Below, one piece after another: positions 44,035 through 53,620 of a stretch of 64,000 nucleotides of DNA. Source of the DNA: Cognatundibacterium rugosum (GTDB lineage Bacteria; Pseudomonadota; Gammaproteobacteria; Burkholderiales; Burkholderiaceae_D). The DNA is taken from positions 62,001 to 126,000 of the forward strand of contig NZ_JACOGG010000013.1 in the NCBI RefSeq assembly GCF_014284365.1. The letters are read 5' to 3'. The notes under the pieces are model-generated. The model saw only the letters and a list, made by a program, of their open reading frames with translations, was not told where the DNA came from and ran no database searches. Both the position numbers and the translations under genes were made by a program. Numbering within the stretch: position 1 is the stretch's first letter; each line of letters begins with the position of its first letter.

Positions 44035-44907
44035 ATGAGTCAAAAACCTGAATTTATCCTGACCTTGTCCTGTCCCGATCAACGCGGCATCGTGCATCGT
44101 GTCTCCGGCTTACTGAGCCAATATGCATGCAATATCATTGACTCAGCCCAGTTCGGCGATGCACAATCCGCCAGCTTCTTTATGCGTGTACATTTTGCGG
44201 CAGAGGATGACAGTGCGAATCATGTCATATTGCATGCGGCATTTGCCGGACTGGCGCAGGAATTGGGCATGGAATGGCAGCTACATGACGCGCATCATAA
44301 GCCGCGTGTGATGATACTGGTGTCACGCATAGGTCACTGCCTGAATGATTTATTGTTCCGCCATAAAAGTGGTTTGCTGCCGGTAGATATACGCGCCATC
44401 GTGTCGAATCATCCGGATTTTTACCAACTGGCCGCCAGCTACAACATTCCCTTTCATCATTTGCCTTTGGCTACAGGGGCGCCGGAAGGAGTGAAGCGCA
44501 TCCAGGAGAAAAAAATACTGGAAATCGCTGAAGCGGAGGACGTGGAGCTGGTCGTGTTGGCGCGTTATATGCAGATCCTGTCACAACAAATGTGTGAGGA
44601 TCTGAAAGGCCGCGCCATCAATATCCATCATTCTTTCCTGCCCAGCTTTAAAGGAGCAAAACCGTATTACCAGGCGCACGAACGCGGTGTGAAGCTGATC
44701 GGCGCGACCGCACATTTTGTGACCAGTGATCTGGATGAGGGTCCGATTATTGAACAGGATGTAGCGCGGGTTGATCATGCAATGGGGCCGGAAGAACTGA
44801 CTGCGATCGGGCGCGATGTGGAGTGCGTCGTGCTGGCACGCGCAGTCAAGTGCTTTGTGGAGCACAGAATTTTAGTTAATGGACATAAGACAGTCGTATT
44901 CAAATAA
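44035..44907 (+). CDS. purU: Formyltetrahydrofolate deformylase PurU
   Basis: A 290-residue protein with an N-terminal ACT domain (FILTLSCPDQRGIVHRVSGLL) and a formyltransferase-fold catalytic domain (VMILVSRIGHCLNDLLFR, IVSNHPDFY, INIHHSFLPSFKGAKPY, GATAHFVTSDLDEGPIIEQ). The Asn/His/Asp catalytic set is intact. It hydrolyses 10-formyltetrahydrofolate to formate and tetrahydrofolate, balancing one-carbon pools; glycine and methionine are the usual regulators through the ACT domain. Its stop overlaps the yaeQ start (TAATG), so the two are coupled. Confidence 0.94.
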   Translation: MSQKPEFILTLSCPDQRGIVHRVSGLLSQYACNIIDSAQFGDAQSASFFMRVHFAAEDDSANHVILHAAFAGLAQELGMEWQLHDAHHKPRVMILVSRIGHCLNDLLFRHKSGLLPVDIRAIVSNHPDFYQLAASYNIPFHHLPLATGAPEGVKRIQEKKILEIAEAEDVELVVLARYMQILSQQMCEDLKGRAINIHHSFLPSFKGAKPYYQAHERGVKLIGATAHFVTSDLDEGPIIEQDVARVDHAMGPEELTAIGRDVECVVLARAVKCFVEHRILVNGHKTVVFK

Positions 44908-45449
44908 TGGCATTAAAATCGATCATTTATAAAGCAGAACTCAATATTTCTGATATGGACCGCGGCTACTACGCGGATCACAACCTGACCATCGCCCGCC
45001 ACCCGTCGGAAACCGATGAGCGCATGATGGTGCGGGTATTAGCCTTCGCGATTCATGCCGCAGAAAGGCTGGAATTTGGTAAAGGGATTTCGGATACAGA
45101 AGAACCCGATTTATGGGAAAAAGACTACACCGATGCGATCCAGACCTGGATAGAAGTCGGCCAGCCGGATGACCGCCGCTTGTTAAAGGCTTGCGGCCGT
45201 TCTGAAAAGGTGTATGTATACAGCTATGCCAGTGCCAGCGATGTCTGGTGGAAGCAGATGAATAGCCGTTTAGACCGTGCTAAGAATCTGAGCGTCAGAA
45301 ATATCCCGGCCGAACAAAGTCAGGCCCTGGAGAAACTGGCACAACGCACTATGCAATTGCAATGCACGATACAGGATGGTCAAATCTGGCTGTCAGCCGG
45401 TGAGGTATCAGTGCAGATTGATGTGGAGACGTTGAAAGACTTTGCGTGA
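44907..45449 (+). CDS. yaeQ: YaeQ-family protein
   Basis: A 180-residue protein collinear with YaeQ: KSIIYKAELNISDMDRGYYAD, HPSETDERMMVRVLAFAIHA, ISDTEEPDLWEKDYTDAIQTWIEVG and YSYASASDVWWKQ. The fold resembles a compact PD-(D/E)xK-type nuclease core and an E-P-D-L-W motif is conserved, but no reaction has been firmly assigned. In E. coli and Salmonella the protein was once linked to RfaH-type functions, which was not confirmed. It starts on the last base of the purU stop codon. Confidence 0.88.
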   Translation: MALKSIIYKAELNISDMDRGYYADHNLTIARHPSETDERMMVRVLAFAIHAAERLEFGKGISDTEEPDLWEKDYTDAIQTWIEVGQPDDRRLLKACGRSEKVYVYSYASASDVWWKQMNSRLDRAKNLSVRNIPAEQSQALEKLAQRTMQLQCTIQDGQIWLSAGEVSVQIDVETLKDFA

Positions 45450-45451
45450 GC

Positions 45452-46096
45452 ATGCAGCTGCGCCGCTCAGCCAGACAGCGTAGAGCAGATGTGCTCATCC
45501 TGTTCTTGCTGGGGCTGGCGCATGTAGGACTGATCGCTCTTTTGTTACGTAGTCAGCTTGATCGTTCCGGGCCCGGCAGGCTGTTGATCACTCAGACCAT
45601 AGCGCTGCATTTCGTGCCTGTGCAGCGTCAACGCACGCTCACTGCTCGCGACGCAGGGCAGTCGGCGCAGTCAGCTAAGCCAACTCAACTACAATCAGCC
45701 GGACGACGCCCGAGTCGCGCCGCACCAGCGCTCACATCCACACCTGCTCAGGTCTCCGATACGGATAACAGCGGCAAAGCCAGTAATTCCATATTGGCAG
45801 GTGACGCGCATCCGGCTGAACCGGCAACGCTGGACCTGCAGATACGGCGTGACTGGCTGCGTCAGGACAAAGCCACGCCCCAAGAGCTGGCGCGTAACGA
45901 TCCACGCGCCAATGCTGTTAAACCTACGCTCAGCGAACAATTCGCACTCAGACTCGGCACCTTGGAATGCATCTTTCAGGAACGTCTGCCCGATGGCCGC
46001 ATATATCGTGGTCCCGGCCGGTGGGTCACAGTGCAGAACCTGCACAATGCGGTCAGTGGCGGTACTGGCAGTACGAAATTATGTGCGCGGTACTGA
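45452..46096 (+). CDS. Hypothetical single-TM protein with proline/serine-rich linker
   Basis: A 214-residue protein I do not recognise. It has a basic N-terminus (QLRRSARQRRAD), one hydrophobic segment (VLILFLLGLAHVGLIALLL, about residues 14-32), a long low-complexity region rich in Ser, Ala, Thr and Gln, and a C-terminal domain with LGTLECIFQERLPDGRIYRGPGRW. This layout suits an inner-membrane-anchored periplasmic protein. A GTG at 45446 overlapping the yaeQ stop (GTGA) is an equally possible start. It is probably co-transcribed with purU-yaeQ. Confidence 0.65.
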   Translation: MQLRRSARQRRADVLILFLLGLAHVGLIALLLRSQLDRSGPGRLLITQTIALHFVPVQRQRTLTARDAGQSAQSAKPTQLQSAGRRPSRAAPALTSTPAQVSDTDNSGKASNSILAGDAHPAEPATLDLQIRRDWLRQDKATPQELARNDPRANAVKPTLSEQFALRLGTLECIFQERLPDGRIYRGPGRWVTVQNLHNAVSGGTGSTKLCARY

Positions 46097-46155
46097 TGGC
46101 AACGGAATTTTATCTCCGTTGCCTTTGCTTCAGAATCGGCGGAAGAGTTATGCGT

Positions 46156-46830
46156 TTAAGCGCCACTTAATACCTTAGTCAGCCAGTTGCCGATATCGAC
46201 GATCTCTTCTTCGCAGACGGAATGTGGCATCGGGTAGGTATGCCATTCTATCTGGTAGCCGCATTGCTCCAGCAACTGGCGCGATTGCTCTGCGCGTTGT
46301 AAAGGAATCACGGGATCAGCCACGCCATGTACCAGGAATATCGGTGTATTCTGGTTAGCAGGATGACGCTCGGCAGCGATGTGTTCGCTGAGCGGTACAT
46401 AGCCCGACAAGCACAGCATGCCGCCCAGTTGTTGCGGATAGCGTAAGCCGGTTTGCAGGGTCATGGCGCAGCCTTGGGAGAAACCTGCCAGGATGATGCG
46501 ATGGGCAGGTATGCCGCGTTCGATTTCTCTGGCGATCAGTTTTTCAATTTTAACTTGTGACTGGCGCAGGCCAGCTTCATCTTCACGTCTGGCGATGTCG
46601 GTGCCCAATATGTCATACCATGCGCGCATCACATAGCCACCGTTGATGGTGACCGGCATGGTTGGCGCATTCGGAAACACAAAGCGGATAGGCGGACAGG
46701 CGCGTAAATCCAGCTCTTTGACGATAGGGACGAAATCATTGGCGTCCGCACCCAGTCCATGCATCCAGATGATGGAGGCAGTTGCTTGCGGGGCGCTTTC
46801 CAGTTCTATGGTGGTCAGGTATTGGCTCAT
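46156..46830 (-). CDS. Carboxylesterase/phospholipase-family alpha/beta hydrolase
   Basis: A 224-residue esterase of the short YpfH/acyl-protein-thioesterase-like group. It has IIWMHGLGADANDFVPI (oxyanion loop), FVFPNAPTMPVTINGGYVMRAWYDI, ILAGFSQGCAMTLQTGLRYP with nucleophile Ser 118, VHGVADPVIP with the catalytic Asp, and YPMPHSVC with the His. The triad is complete. Such enzymes hydrolyse short-chain esters; the natural substrate is unknown. It is convergent with the membrane-protein gene at 45452 and lies 72 bp downstream of mog on the same strand. Confidence 0.87.
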   Translation of the reverse strand: MSQYLTTIELESAPQATASIIWMHGLGADANDFVPIVKELDLRACPPIRFVFPNAPTMPVTINGGYVMRAWYDILGTDIARREDEAGLRQSQVKIEKLIAREIERGIPAHRIILAGFSQGCAMTLQTGLRYPQQLGGMLCLSGYVPLSEHIAAERHPANQNTPIFLVHGVADPVIPLQRAEQSRQLLEQCGYQIEWHTYPMPHSVCEEEIVDIGNWLTKVLSGA

Positions 46831-46901
46831 GACAGGCTGATGCTCAGGTTAAGTATAGGCGCGGTGTTGGATATTGAAGCGGTGCTTATTATGATGCTGT
46901 T

Positions 46902-47519
46902 TCAGGCTGGGTCCGGCTGTTTGCGTATTGCTGATTTCGGACGGAAGGCCTGACATACCGTGGCATGGGTTTCTATGTACGGGCCGCCGATCAGATCGAT
47001 GCAATACGGGACAGCTGCAAAGATGCCGGGCAATAACAGCTTACCATCCGCATCCCGCAAGCCTTCCAGCGTTTCTTTGATCGATTTGGGTTGACCCGGT
47101 AAATTCATGATCAGCGCAGCATGGCTGTCGGTTTCGCGTATCACCGCGACCTGACGTGACAGGATGGCCGTTGGCACAAAGCGCAGGCTGATCTGACGCA
47201 TTTGTTCGCCAAAGCCAGGCATTTCTTTGGTGCCCACTGCCAGTGTGGCTTCCGGCGTCACATCGCGCCGCGACGGGCCGGTGCCACCAGTTGTGACCAC
47301 CAGATCACAATGCGCCTGGTCGACCAGCTCTGTCAGTGCTGCTTCGATCGCGCTGCGCTCGTCAGGAATCAGACGGGTTTCCAGATGCCAGGGCGTAGCC
47401 AGTGCCTGACTGAACCAGTCCTGCAAAGCGGGCAAGCCCTGATCCTGATAAATACCGGCAGAGGCACGGTCTGATACCGAGACCAGACCGATACGTAAAG
47501 CGCGTTCGGTATTACTCAT
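46902..47519 (-). CDS. mog: Molybdopterin adenylyltransferase Mog
   Basis: A 205-residue MoaB/Mog-type protein: IGLVSVSDRASAGIYQDQGLPAL, LVVTTGGTGPSRRDVTPEAT (the TGGTG pocket), FGEQMRQISL, and IMNLPGQPKSIKETLEGL (substrate loop). It adenylates molybdopterin before molybdenum insertion. I start it at ATG 47519, which overlaps the darP stop by 8 bp, as expected for coupled translation. The longer frame to 47558 would lie inside darP. Confidence 0.9.
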   Translation of the reverse strand: MSNTERALRIGLVSVSDRASAGIYQDQGLPALQDWFSQALATPWHLETRLIPDERSAIEAALTELVDQAHCDLVVTTGGTGPSRRDVTPEATLAVGTKEMPGFGEQMRQISLRFVPTAILSRQVAVIRETDSHAALIMNLPGQPKSIKETLEGLRDADGKLLLPGIFAAVPYCIDLIGGPYIETHATVCQAFRPKSAIRKQPDPA

Positions 47520-48114
47520 CGAAGGCTTCGTCCTCAGCATCGTCTTCATCGGCGTCATCCTGTGCGTCAGCTGGTTTTTTGCTGATTTGCTTCAGTATCT
47601 GGAAGATTTCACGATAGGCCTTCGGTGCCTTGTTCTCCGCCTGTTCTTTACGTGCGTTGCGGATCAGGGTGCGTAACTGCTGCACATCCAGTTCCGGATG
47701 CTCAGCCAGCAATTCTGTGAGGGCATTATCGTCGGCCAGCAGTTTGTCGCGGCGGCGTTCCAGTGCATGCATCGCTGCGGTCTCGGCTTTGGATGCGCCT
47801 TTCCAGCTGTCGATGGTTTTCTGTATCAGCGCGACTTCTTCTTCATCAAGTGTGCGCATTTTTTTGCCGACATATTGCATCTGACGGCGGCGACCTTCAT
47901 GGTTCTTGATTTGCTGGCATTCCAGAATTGCGTCGCGCACGTCTTCTGGCATGGGAACGCGTTTGACGCGGTCACGTGGCTGTTCGACCAGTTCTTCACC
48001 CAGTTTTTGCAAGGCGGTCATCTCGCGCTTGAGCTGGGATTTTGATGGACGTTCGTACTCTTGTTCGAACTCGTTGGATTGGTAGCCACATGAGCCACGG
48101 TTTGGATTTGGCAT
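47512..48114 (-). CDS. darP: Ribosome-associated assembly factor DarP (YjgA family)
   Basis: A 200-residue, highly charged helical protein that matches YjgA/DarP: PSKSQLKREMTALQKLGEELV, RVPMPEDVRDAILECQQIKNHEGRRRQMQYVGKKMR and MHALERRRDKLLADD. The family binds the 50S precursor late in assembly near the peptidyl-transferase centre. The last 20 residues are an Asp/Glu-rich acidic tail, longer than in enterobacterial members. It overlaps mog by 8 bp and is divergent from pmbA, a pairing (yjgA-pmbA) also seen in enterobacteria. Confidence 0.92.
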   Translation of the reverse strand: MPNPNRGSCGYQSNEFEQEYERPSKSQLKREMTALQKLGEELVEQPRDRVKRVPMPEDVRDAILECQQIKNHEGRRRQMQYVGKKMRTLDEEEVALIQKTIDSWKGASKAETAAMHALERRRDKLLADDNALTELLAEHPELDVQQLRTLIRNARKEQAENKAPKAYREIFQILKQISKKPADAQDDADEDDAEDEAFDE

Positions 48115-48318
48115 AATTCTGCGCCTTTACTGTATAAACTTTATGAAACGGCTGCTATGATACCCGTTTTAGTGGGCGCCGCGACAAAAATGCCCATTCT
48201 GGCAGCCGGGATGCAGTGGAAAAATTGCTGCACGCTGTCTGCAGTGCGCAGTTTCCGGTGTCGCATCGGCCTAAGAACTGGCAGTCCTATCCTCGTATTT
48301 ATAGTAAAGAAAACGTCT

Positions 48319-49671
48319 ATGAGCAAACCCGTGTTCTCCCATTCCCAGGATCAGTTGCGGCAGATCGCGAATGATATGTTACGTTTTGCGAAAGAAAAAG
48401 GCGCGTCGGATGCGGCGGTCGAGATCAGCGAAGGTGGCGGTCTGTCGATCAGCGTGCGCAAAGGGAAGGTAGAGACGATAGAGCTGAACCGCGATAAAGG
48501 CATAGGAATTACAGTCTATCTGGGTCAGCGTCGTGGTAATGCCAGCACTTCGGATTTTTCTGAGCGTGCGCTGCGTGACACGGTGGATGCTGCCTACAAT
48601 ATCGCGCGCTTCACCGCTGAGGATGACTGCGCCGGTTTGCCGGATGCTGATATGCTGGAGCTGGCACCGCGTGATCTGAAGCTGTGTTACCCGTGGCAAA
48701 TCAGTGCGGAAGAAGCGATAGAAATCGCCCGGCGTACCGAAGCGGCTGCCTTTGCGGTCGATAAGCGCATCACGAATAGTGAAGGCGCCAGCGTACATGT
48801 GCAGCAGTCGCATTTTGTGGCTGCCAATTCGCGCGGTTTTATAGGCGGTTATCCAATCTCGCGTCACACCATTTCGGTGGCGCCGATAGCCGGTAAGGGT
48901 GCTGCGATGCAGCGTGATGATTGGTATTCATCGCAACGCAATCCTGCCAAATTGGCTAAGCCCGAAGAAATAGGCCGCTACGCTGCCGAGCGTGCGCTGG
49001 CGCGCCTGCATGGACGCAAGCTAACCACACGTCAATGCCCGGTCTTGTTTGAGGCGCCTTTAGCTGCAGGCATATTGGGTGCCTTTGTGCAGGCTACCTC
49101 CGGTGGCGCTTTATACCGCAAATCCAGTTTTTTACTCGATAGTCTGGGTACGCAGATTTTCCCATCGCATATTCAGGTGTTGGAAGACCCGCATGTGCCG
49201 GGTGCTGTCGGCTCGTCTCCGTTTGATGATGAGGGTGTGCGCACCAGCAAGCGCGAAGTGGTCACGCAAGGGATATTGCAGGGCTATTTCCTGTCTTCGT
49301 ATTCGGCACGTAAGCTGGGTATGCAAACCACGGGGAATGCGGGTGGCTCGCATAATCTGAGCCTGCTTTCGTCGCTGACTAAGCGGGGTGATCATTTTGC
49401 CGGCATGCTCAAAAAAATGGGTACCGGTTTGTTGGTCACCGAACTGATGGGGCAGGGCGTGAATTATGTGACGGGTGATTATTCGCGTGGCGCATCCGGC
49501 TACTGGGTAGAAAACGGCGAAATCCAATATCCGGTTGAAGAAATCACGATCGCTGGCAATATGCGCGATATGTTCCGTCAAATCGTCGCGATTGGGAATG
49601 ACACGCTGATCCGTGGTACTAAACAGACCGGCTCCATCCTGATTGAAAATATGATGGTGGCGGGGAATTAA
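48319..49671 (+). CDS. pmbA: Metalloprotease PmbA/TldE subunit
   Basis: A 450-residue PmbA, exactly the length of the E. coli protein when started at ATG 48319. DAAVEISEGGGLSISVRKGKVE, DFSERALRDTVDAAYNIARF, DVDLELAPRD-like residues, GGALYRKSSFLLDSLGTQIF, DDEGVRTSKREVV and YVTGDYSRGASGYWVENGEI are typical. PmbA pairs with TldD to form a peptidase that matures microcin B17 and breaks down CcdA. TldD carries the metal site, and this partner lacks the HExxxH zinc motif as expected. The frame extends to 48157, but that part is unlike the family. A divergent darP lies upstream. Confidence 0.93.
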   Translation: MSKPVFSHSQDQLRQIANDMLRFAKEKGASDAAVEISEGGGLSISVRKGKVETIELNRDKGIGITVYLGQRRGNASTSDFSERALRDTVDAAYNIARFTAEDDCAGLPDADMLELAPRDLKLCYPWQISAEEAIEIARRTEAAAFAVDKRITNSEGASVHVQQSHFVAANSRGFIGGYPISRHTISVAPIAGKGAAMQRDDWYSSQRNPAKLAKPEEIGRYAAERALARLHGRKLTTRQCPVLFEAPLAAGILGAFVQATSGGALYRKSSFLLDSLGTQIFPSHIQVLEDPHVPGAVGSSPFDDEGVRTSKREVVTQGILQGYFLSSYSARKLGMQTTGNAGGSHNLSLLSSLTKRGDHFAGMLKKMGTGLLVTELMGQGVNYVTGDYSRGASGYWVENGEIQYPVEEITIAGNMRDMFRQIVAIGNDTLIRGTKQTGSILIENMMVAGN

Positions 49672-49729
49672 GAAATTTAGGAATTCAACGCAAGGAGATG
49701 GTGAGGCTGATCCTTGTGGCGAACATGGC

Positions 49730-49757
49730 AACGGCAGGGATCAGAGTCCTTGCCGTT
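49730..49757 (+). terminator. Hairpin terminator after pmbA
   Basis: AACGGCAGGGA and TCCTTGCCGTT form an 11-bp stem with one G-T wobble and loop TCAGAG, followed by the T-rich GTTGTTTG. It lies 59 bp after the pmbA stop. Confidence 0.65.
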
Positions 49758-49821
49758 GTTGTTTGTAGTTCAGCTTGTATGACCAACTTTGCGCAAAGCT
49801 TGCGTAAAATTCATGTCGATT

Positions 49822-50967
49822 TTATTTAAGTAAAATGAATTTGCCGCCTTTGGCGATATTGACTATCGCTTCTTGTTGCGCATCGTAGCCGGATTCCTTG
49901 CCATCTCTGGCAGTCGCTTTGCGAAATGCAAATTTGCCGGTAGCGCCCTCGTACCGAACCTGAGGCAGTGCATCGCGCAATGCGATACGGTCTTTAGCGA
50001 GGTCCCCGCTTAAGTGGATAGTTTTGAGCGCCTCTGCCATGATGTGTATCGCATCATAAGCCTGCGCTGCGAATTGATCTGGTTCACTCTTATATCTGGC
50101 ACGGTAGTCGGTCAGGAACTGTTTATTGATGGCTGTGGCGTTTTCAGCCGACCAGGGGCTACCCATCAGGGTGTTGTCGGCAGCATCTTTGGCTATATCA
50201 AACAGCTTAGATGAATTAAAACCATTACCCCCGATGAAGGGTTGCCTCATGCCTAGTGAACGGGTTTGCAGGATGATATTGGCGGCTTCTTCGGTCAGAC
50301 AAGAACATACGATGGCATCGGGTGCTGAATCTTTAATTCTGCTGAGCTGTGCTTTGAAGGACAGTTCGCCTTTGCCATAGGTTTCTGTGTTGGTGACGAG
50401 AATTCTCTGATCCGCCAGTGTGTTTTTGAACACATCATAGCCACTCTTGGTGAAAACGTCGTCGTTGCCATAAATGATGGCAACCTTCTTAATCTGAAAC
50501 TGTTTGATCGCTGCGCGTACCGTGGTGGGTAACACGTCTGCTTCGGTCACTGAATTGCGGAAAGTGTAGGGGCCTATGGCTGTAATACCGTCAGCGGTAT
50601 TGCTGGTTGCGAACACCACAGTTTTGGCCAGATTGGCGATAGGATCGGCGGCAAAAGCAGAGTTAGACAGGGTAGGACCAAACAGCATCAAGACCTTATC
50701 CTGATAAATCAGCTTATTAAAGACACTGACTGCTTCTTCTTTTTTACCCTGTTCATCGGCAACCACCAATGCCAGCTTATTCCCATTGATGCCGCCTTTC
50801 GCATTGATGCTGTCGGTCGCGAGCACCATGCCATTCCGGATCGGACCACCATACTTGATGGTGGGGCCGCTCAAGGCTGCGGCAAGGCCGATGCGGATAT
50901 CGGCTGCCTGTGCCAGTAAAGGACACAGGCTCAGGAATGCGACAAAAATCTTCAACTGCTGCGACAT
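49822..50967 (-). CDS. Periplasmic branched-chain-type ABC transporter binding protein
   Basis: A 381-residue solute-binding protein of the Leu/Ile/Val-binding (LivJ) type. A signal peptide (MSQQLKIFVAFLSLCPLLAQA) precedes ADIRIGLAAALSGP. Family segments include GGPIRNGMVLATDSINAKGG, LALVVADEQGKKEEAVSVFNKL and FAAQAYDAIHIMAEAL. Members deliver branched-chain amino acids, amides or aromatic acids to an ABC importer, but no permease or ATPase gene is adjacent, so the ligand is unknown. GGAG precedes the ATG at 50967. Confidence 0.87.
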   Translation of the reverse strand: MSQQLKIFVAFLSLCPLLAQAADIRIGLAAALSGPTIKYGGPIRNGMVLATDSINAKGGINGNKLALVVADEQGKKEEAVSVFNKLIYQDKVLMLFGPTLSNSAFAADPIANLAKTVVFATSNTADGITAIGPYTFRNSVTEADVLPTTVRAAIKQFQIKKVAIIYGNDDVFTKSGYDVFKNTLADQRILVTNTETYGKGELSFKAQLSRIKDSAPDAIVCSCLTEEAANIILQTRSLGMRQPFIGGNGFNSSKLFDIAKDAADNTLMGSPWSAENATAINKQFLTDYRARYKSEPDQFAAQAYDAIHIMAEALKTIHLSGDLAKDRIALRDALPQVRYEGATGKFAFRKATARDGKESGYDAQQEAIVNIAKGGKFILLK

Positions 50968-51091
50968 TGTATCTCCGGACGCTTTTAATCGTTATCTGCT
51001 GATTGTATGGTGAAGCGCAGAGATCAGCAATCAGGAAAATGATTCCTGATCGTCCGGAGCATTGAGTTCAGGCTTGCGCCTTAGTCGTCTG

Positions 51092-52486
51092 TCAGCCTAA
51101 TTGTTGGCGCGCACGCGTGATTGCCAGCCGTACTTGTTCCGGTGCGGTGCCACCGATATGATTACGCGCCGCCACTGAGCCTTCCAGTGTCAGTACTGAA
51201 AAAATGTCGGCTTCTATCAAGGCTGAGTAAGTTTGCAGTTCGTCCAGTGACATATCACTGAGGTCGCAGCCTTTTTCTACACACGTTTTGACCGCATGGG
51301 CGACTGCTTCATGTGCATCGCGGAATGGCAAACCTTTTTTTACCAGATAATCGGCAAGATCGGTTGCGGTTGCATAACCTTGTAAAGCAGCCGCACGCAT
51401 GGCGTCCGGCTTGACGCTGATGCCCGTTGCCATGTCAGCGAAAATTCTCAGCGTATCGACCACGGTATCAACGGTGTCAAACAGTGGTTCTTTGTCTTCC
51501 TGATTGTCTTTGTTATACGCTAAAGGCTGGCCTTTCATCAGGGTCAGTAAAGCGATCAGATGGCCATTCACGCGACCGGTTTTGCCGCGTGCCAGTTCGG
51601 GTACATCAGGATTTTTCTTTTGCGGCATGATGGATGAGCCGGTGCAGAAGCGGTCGGCGATATCAATGAAGCCTACCCGCGGGCTCATCCAGATCACCAG
51701 CTCTTCCGACATGCGTGAAATATGCGTCATTACCAGTGCGGCGGCTGCGCAGAATTCAATCGCGAAATCGCGGTCAGAGACAGCATCGAGCGAGTTATAG
51801 CAAACTTCATCAAAGCCCAGGGTTTTTGCCACACGCTCACGGTCAATCGGGAAGGTGGTGCCGGCCAGCGCGGCGGCGCCCAGAGGTAAGCGGTTGACCC
51901 GTTTGCGGCAATCCAGCATGCGCTCGGTATCGCGCCCAAACATTTCAACATAGGCCAGCATATGATGACCAAAGGTGATCGGCTGTGCTACTTGCATATG
52001 GGTGAAGCCAGGCAGGATGGTGTCTGCATTTTTCTCAGCCAGATCAATCAACGCAGAGCGCAAGGTGCGTAACAGCCCGACAATATTGTCGATGGCGGAG
52101 CGCATATACAGGCGGATGTCGGTCGCGACCTGGTCGTTTCTGGAGCGGCCGGTATGCAGACGCTTACCAGCGTCACCGACCAGTTCGGTCAGGCGTTTTT
52201 CTATGTTCAGATGCACGTCTTCCAGATCCAGCAGCCATTCAAATTTGCCTGACTCAATTTCACTTTGGATCTGCTGCATACCACGCTGGATATCGGCGTA
52301 GTCCTGCGCGCTGATGATGTGCTGTGCACACAGCATTTCCGCATGTGCCAGTGAGCCCTGGATATCAACCAGTGCCATGCGGTTGTCAAAGAAGACCGAA
52401 GCGGTGTAACGTTTGACCAGATCAGAAACAGGTTCAGAGAAGCGCGCCGACCAGGCTTCGCTTTTTTTATTGAATTGTGATGTCAT
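51092..52486 (-). CDS. argH: Argininosuccinate lyase
   Basis: A 464-residue ArgH of normal length. It carries [20 protein letters not shown] at the start, [19 protein letters not shown], the fumarase-superfamily signature [20 protein letters not shown] with the catalytic Ser loop, and [17 protein letters not shown]. It cleaves argininosuccinate to arginine and fumarate, the last step of arginine synthesis and also part of urea-type cycles. It stands alone here, divergent from a histidine kinase gene; argH next to an AlgZ/AlgR-like pair is a recurrent arrangement in Burkholderiales and pseudomonads. Confidence 0.95.
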   Translation of the reverse strand: MTSQFNKKSEAWSARFSEPVSDLVKRYTASVFFDNRMALVDIQGSLAHAEMLCAQHIISAQDYADIQRGMQQIQSEIESGKFEWLLDLEDVHLNIEKRLTELVGDAGKRLHTGRSRNDQVATDIRLYMRSAIDNIVGLLRTLRSALIDLAEKNADTILPGFTHMQVAQPITFGHHMLAYVEMFGRDTERMLDCRKRVNRLPLGAAALAGTTFPIDRERVAKTLGFDEVCYNSLDAVSDRDFAIEFCAAAALVMTHISRMSEELVIWMSPRVGFIDIADRFCTGSSIMPQKKNPDVPELARGKTGRVNGHLIALLTLMKGQPLAYNKDNQEDKEPLFDTVDTVVDTLRIFADMATGISVKPDAMRAAALQGYATATDLADYLVKKGLPFRDAHEAVAHAVKTCVEKGCDLSDMSLDELQTYSALIEADIFSVLTLEGSVAARNHIGGTAPEQVRLAITRARQQLG

Positions 52487-52577
52487 AATGAATGGTTTGC
52501 CGTAAAAGGCAGCGGTTTGCAGTAAGTTTTCAGCAGATTATAAAGCAAGCCTCCCATTTTCCCGAATAAAAGCATCG

Positions 52578-53615
52578 ATGAGTAAGAAAACACCTGCCTC
52601 CAGCTTTGAACCCTACATCCCGGATTGCTGCAATCTGGGCGTGGTTTTCCGCGTGCTGCTCGCGGTCAGTGTGGCGGTGCTCGCCGGATTGAGGTCGCGT
52701 GGCGACAGTGTCTGGCTGGTGCTGGGTAATTTCATGGAGGCGTCGATACTGATAGAACTGATCTGTCTGTGCTCGTTATTTTTGCTGTGTCTGTGTCGGC
52801 GCGCACTGTACCGGATTTATTTGTCGCCTCATTTGCAGCGTAGCCTGTGCGCCCTGCTGCCGGCAATGGTGAGCTGGCTGGCGATAGGGACACTGCGCAG
52901 TATGGATTGGTTTGGTCTGATTTTTCCTAAGCTGGATCTGGTCTTTGTCGTGGTCGCCGCCGCCTGTGCCGGGCTGCTGTTTCAGGCTTATTTTGAATTA
53001 CGTACACGTGCATTTTCACCGGCATTGGGCGAGGCGAGGCTGCAGGCTTTGCAGGCGCGTATTCGTCCTCACTTTTTGTTTAATAGTCTAAATACAGCGT
53101 TGTCGCTGATCAGGAGTGATCCGCGCCGCGCTGAAGTGGTGCTGGAGGATTTGTCCGATTTATTCCGTATCCTGATGCGCGACACGCGCACCATGATCAG
53201 CCTGCGTGATGAATTGCGTCTGTGCGAGCAATATCTGGCGATAGAAACGTTACGCCTGGGTGAGCGCCTGCATGTAATCTGGGATAGAGCGGATTTGTCA
53301 GATGATGAGGCGCGCGGGGTAGAAATCCCGTCTTTGCTGTTACAGCCCTTGATCGAAAATGCGGTGCATTACGGCGTCGAGCCTTCGGCAGAAAAGTCTG
53401 ACATTTCAATTCAATTGAAAAAAAGTTTAAATAAGATTGAAATTCGTATCAGAAACCCGCAGCATGCGCGATCCGGTTCTCCATCGGGCAATCAGATGGC
53501 GCTGGAAAACATCCGGCAACGCCTGGCCTTACTCTATGACGTAGAGGCTGGTATGAGCAGTCTGACCGTGGAGGGCTACTTTGAAGTGAAACTGTATTTT
53601 CCCGCACGCCGCTGA
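52578..53615 (+). CDS. LytS/AlgZ-type sensor histidine kinase
   Basis: A 345-residue sensor kinase. Four hydrophobic segments lie in residues 15-150, then comes the His-kinase domain: LQALQARIRPHFLFNSLNTA with the phosphoacceptor His 165, followed by DLSDLFRILMRDTR, LCEQYLAIETLRLGERL, and the ATP-binding IPSLLLQPLIENAVHYGVEP and GNQMALENIRQRLALLYD. This is the AlgZ/FimS group, which lacks a periplasmic sensor domain. It is followed 5 bp later by a LytTR response regulator, clearly its partner. In pseudomonads the pair controls exopolysaccharide and twitching; the target here is not shown. Confidence 0.9.
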   Translation: MSKKTPASSFEPYIPDCCNLGVVFRVLLAVSVAVLAGLRSRGDSVWLVLGNFMEASILIELICLCSLFLLCLCRRALYRIYLSPHLQRSLCALLPAMVSWLAIGTLRSMDWFGLIFPKLDLVFVVVAAACAGLLFQAYFELRTRAFSPALGEARLQALQARIRPHFLFNSLNTALSLIRSDPRRAEVVLEDLSDLFRILMRDTRTMISLRDELRLCEQYLAIETLRLGERLHVIWDRADLSDDEARGVEIPSLLLQPLIENAVHYGVEPSAEKSDISIQLKKSLNKIEIRIRNPQHARSGSPSGNQMALENIRQRLALLYDVEAGMSSLTVEGYFEVKLYFPARR

Positions 53616-53620
53616 CGACC

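Noticed and set aside
51030..51050. Hairpin ATCAGGAA/TTCCTGAT between argH and the binding-protein gene
   Set aside because: An 8-bp stem without a T tract on either strand, so it is too weak to call as a terminator or operator.
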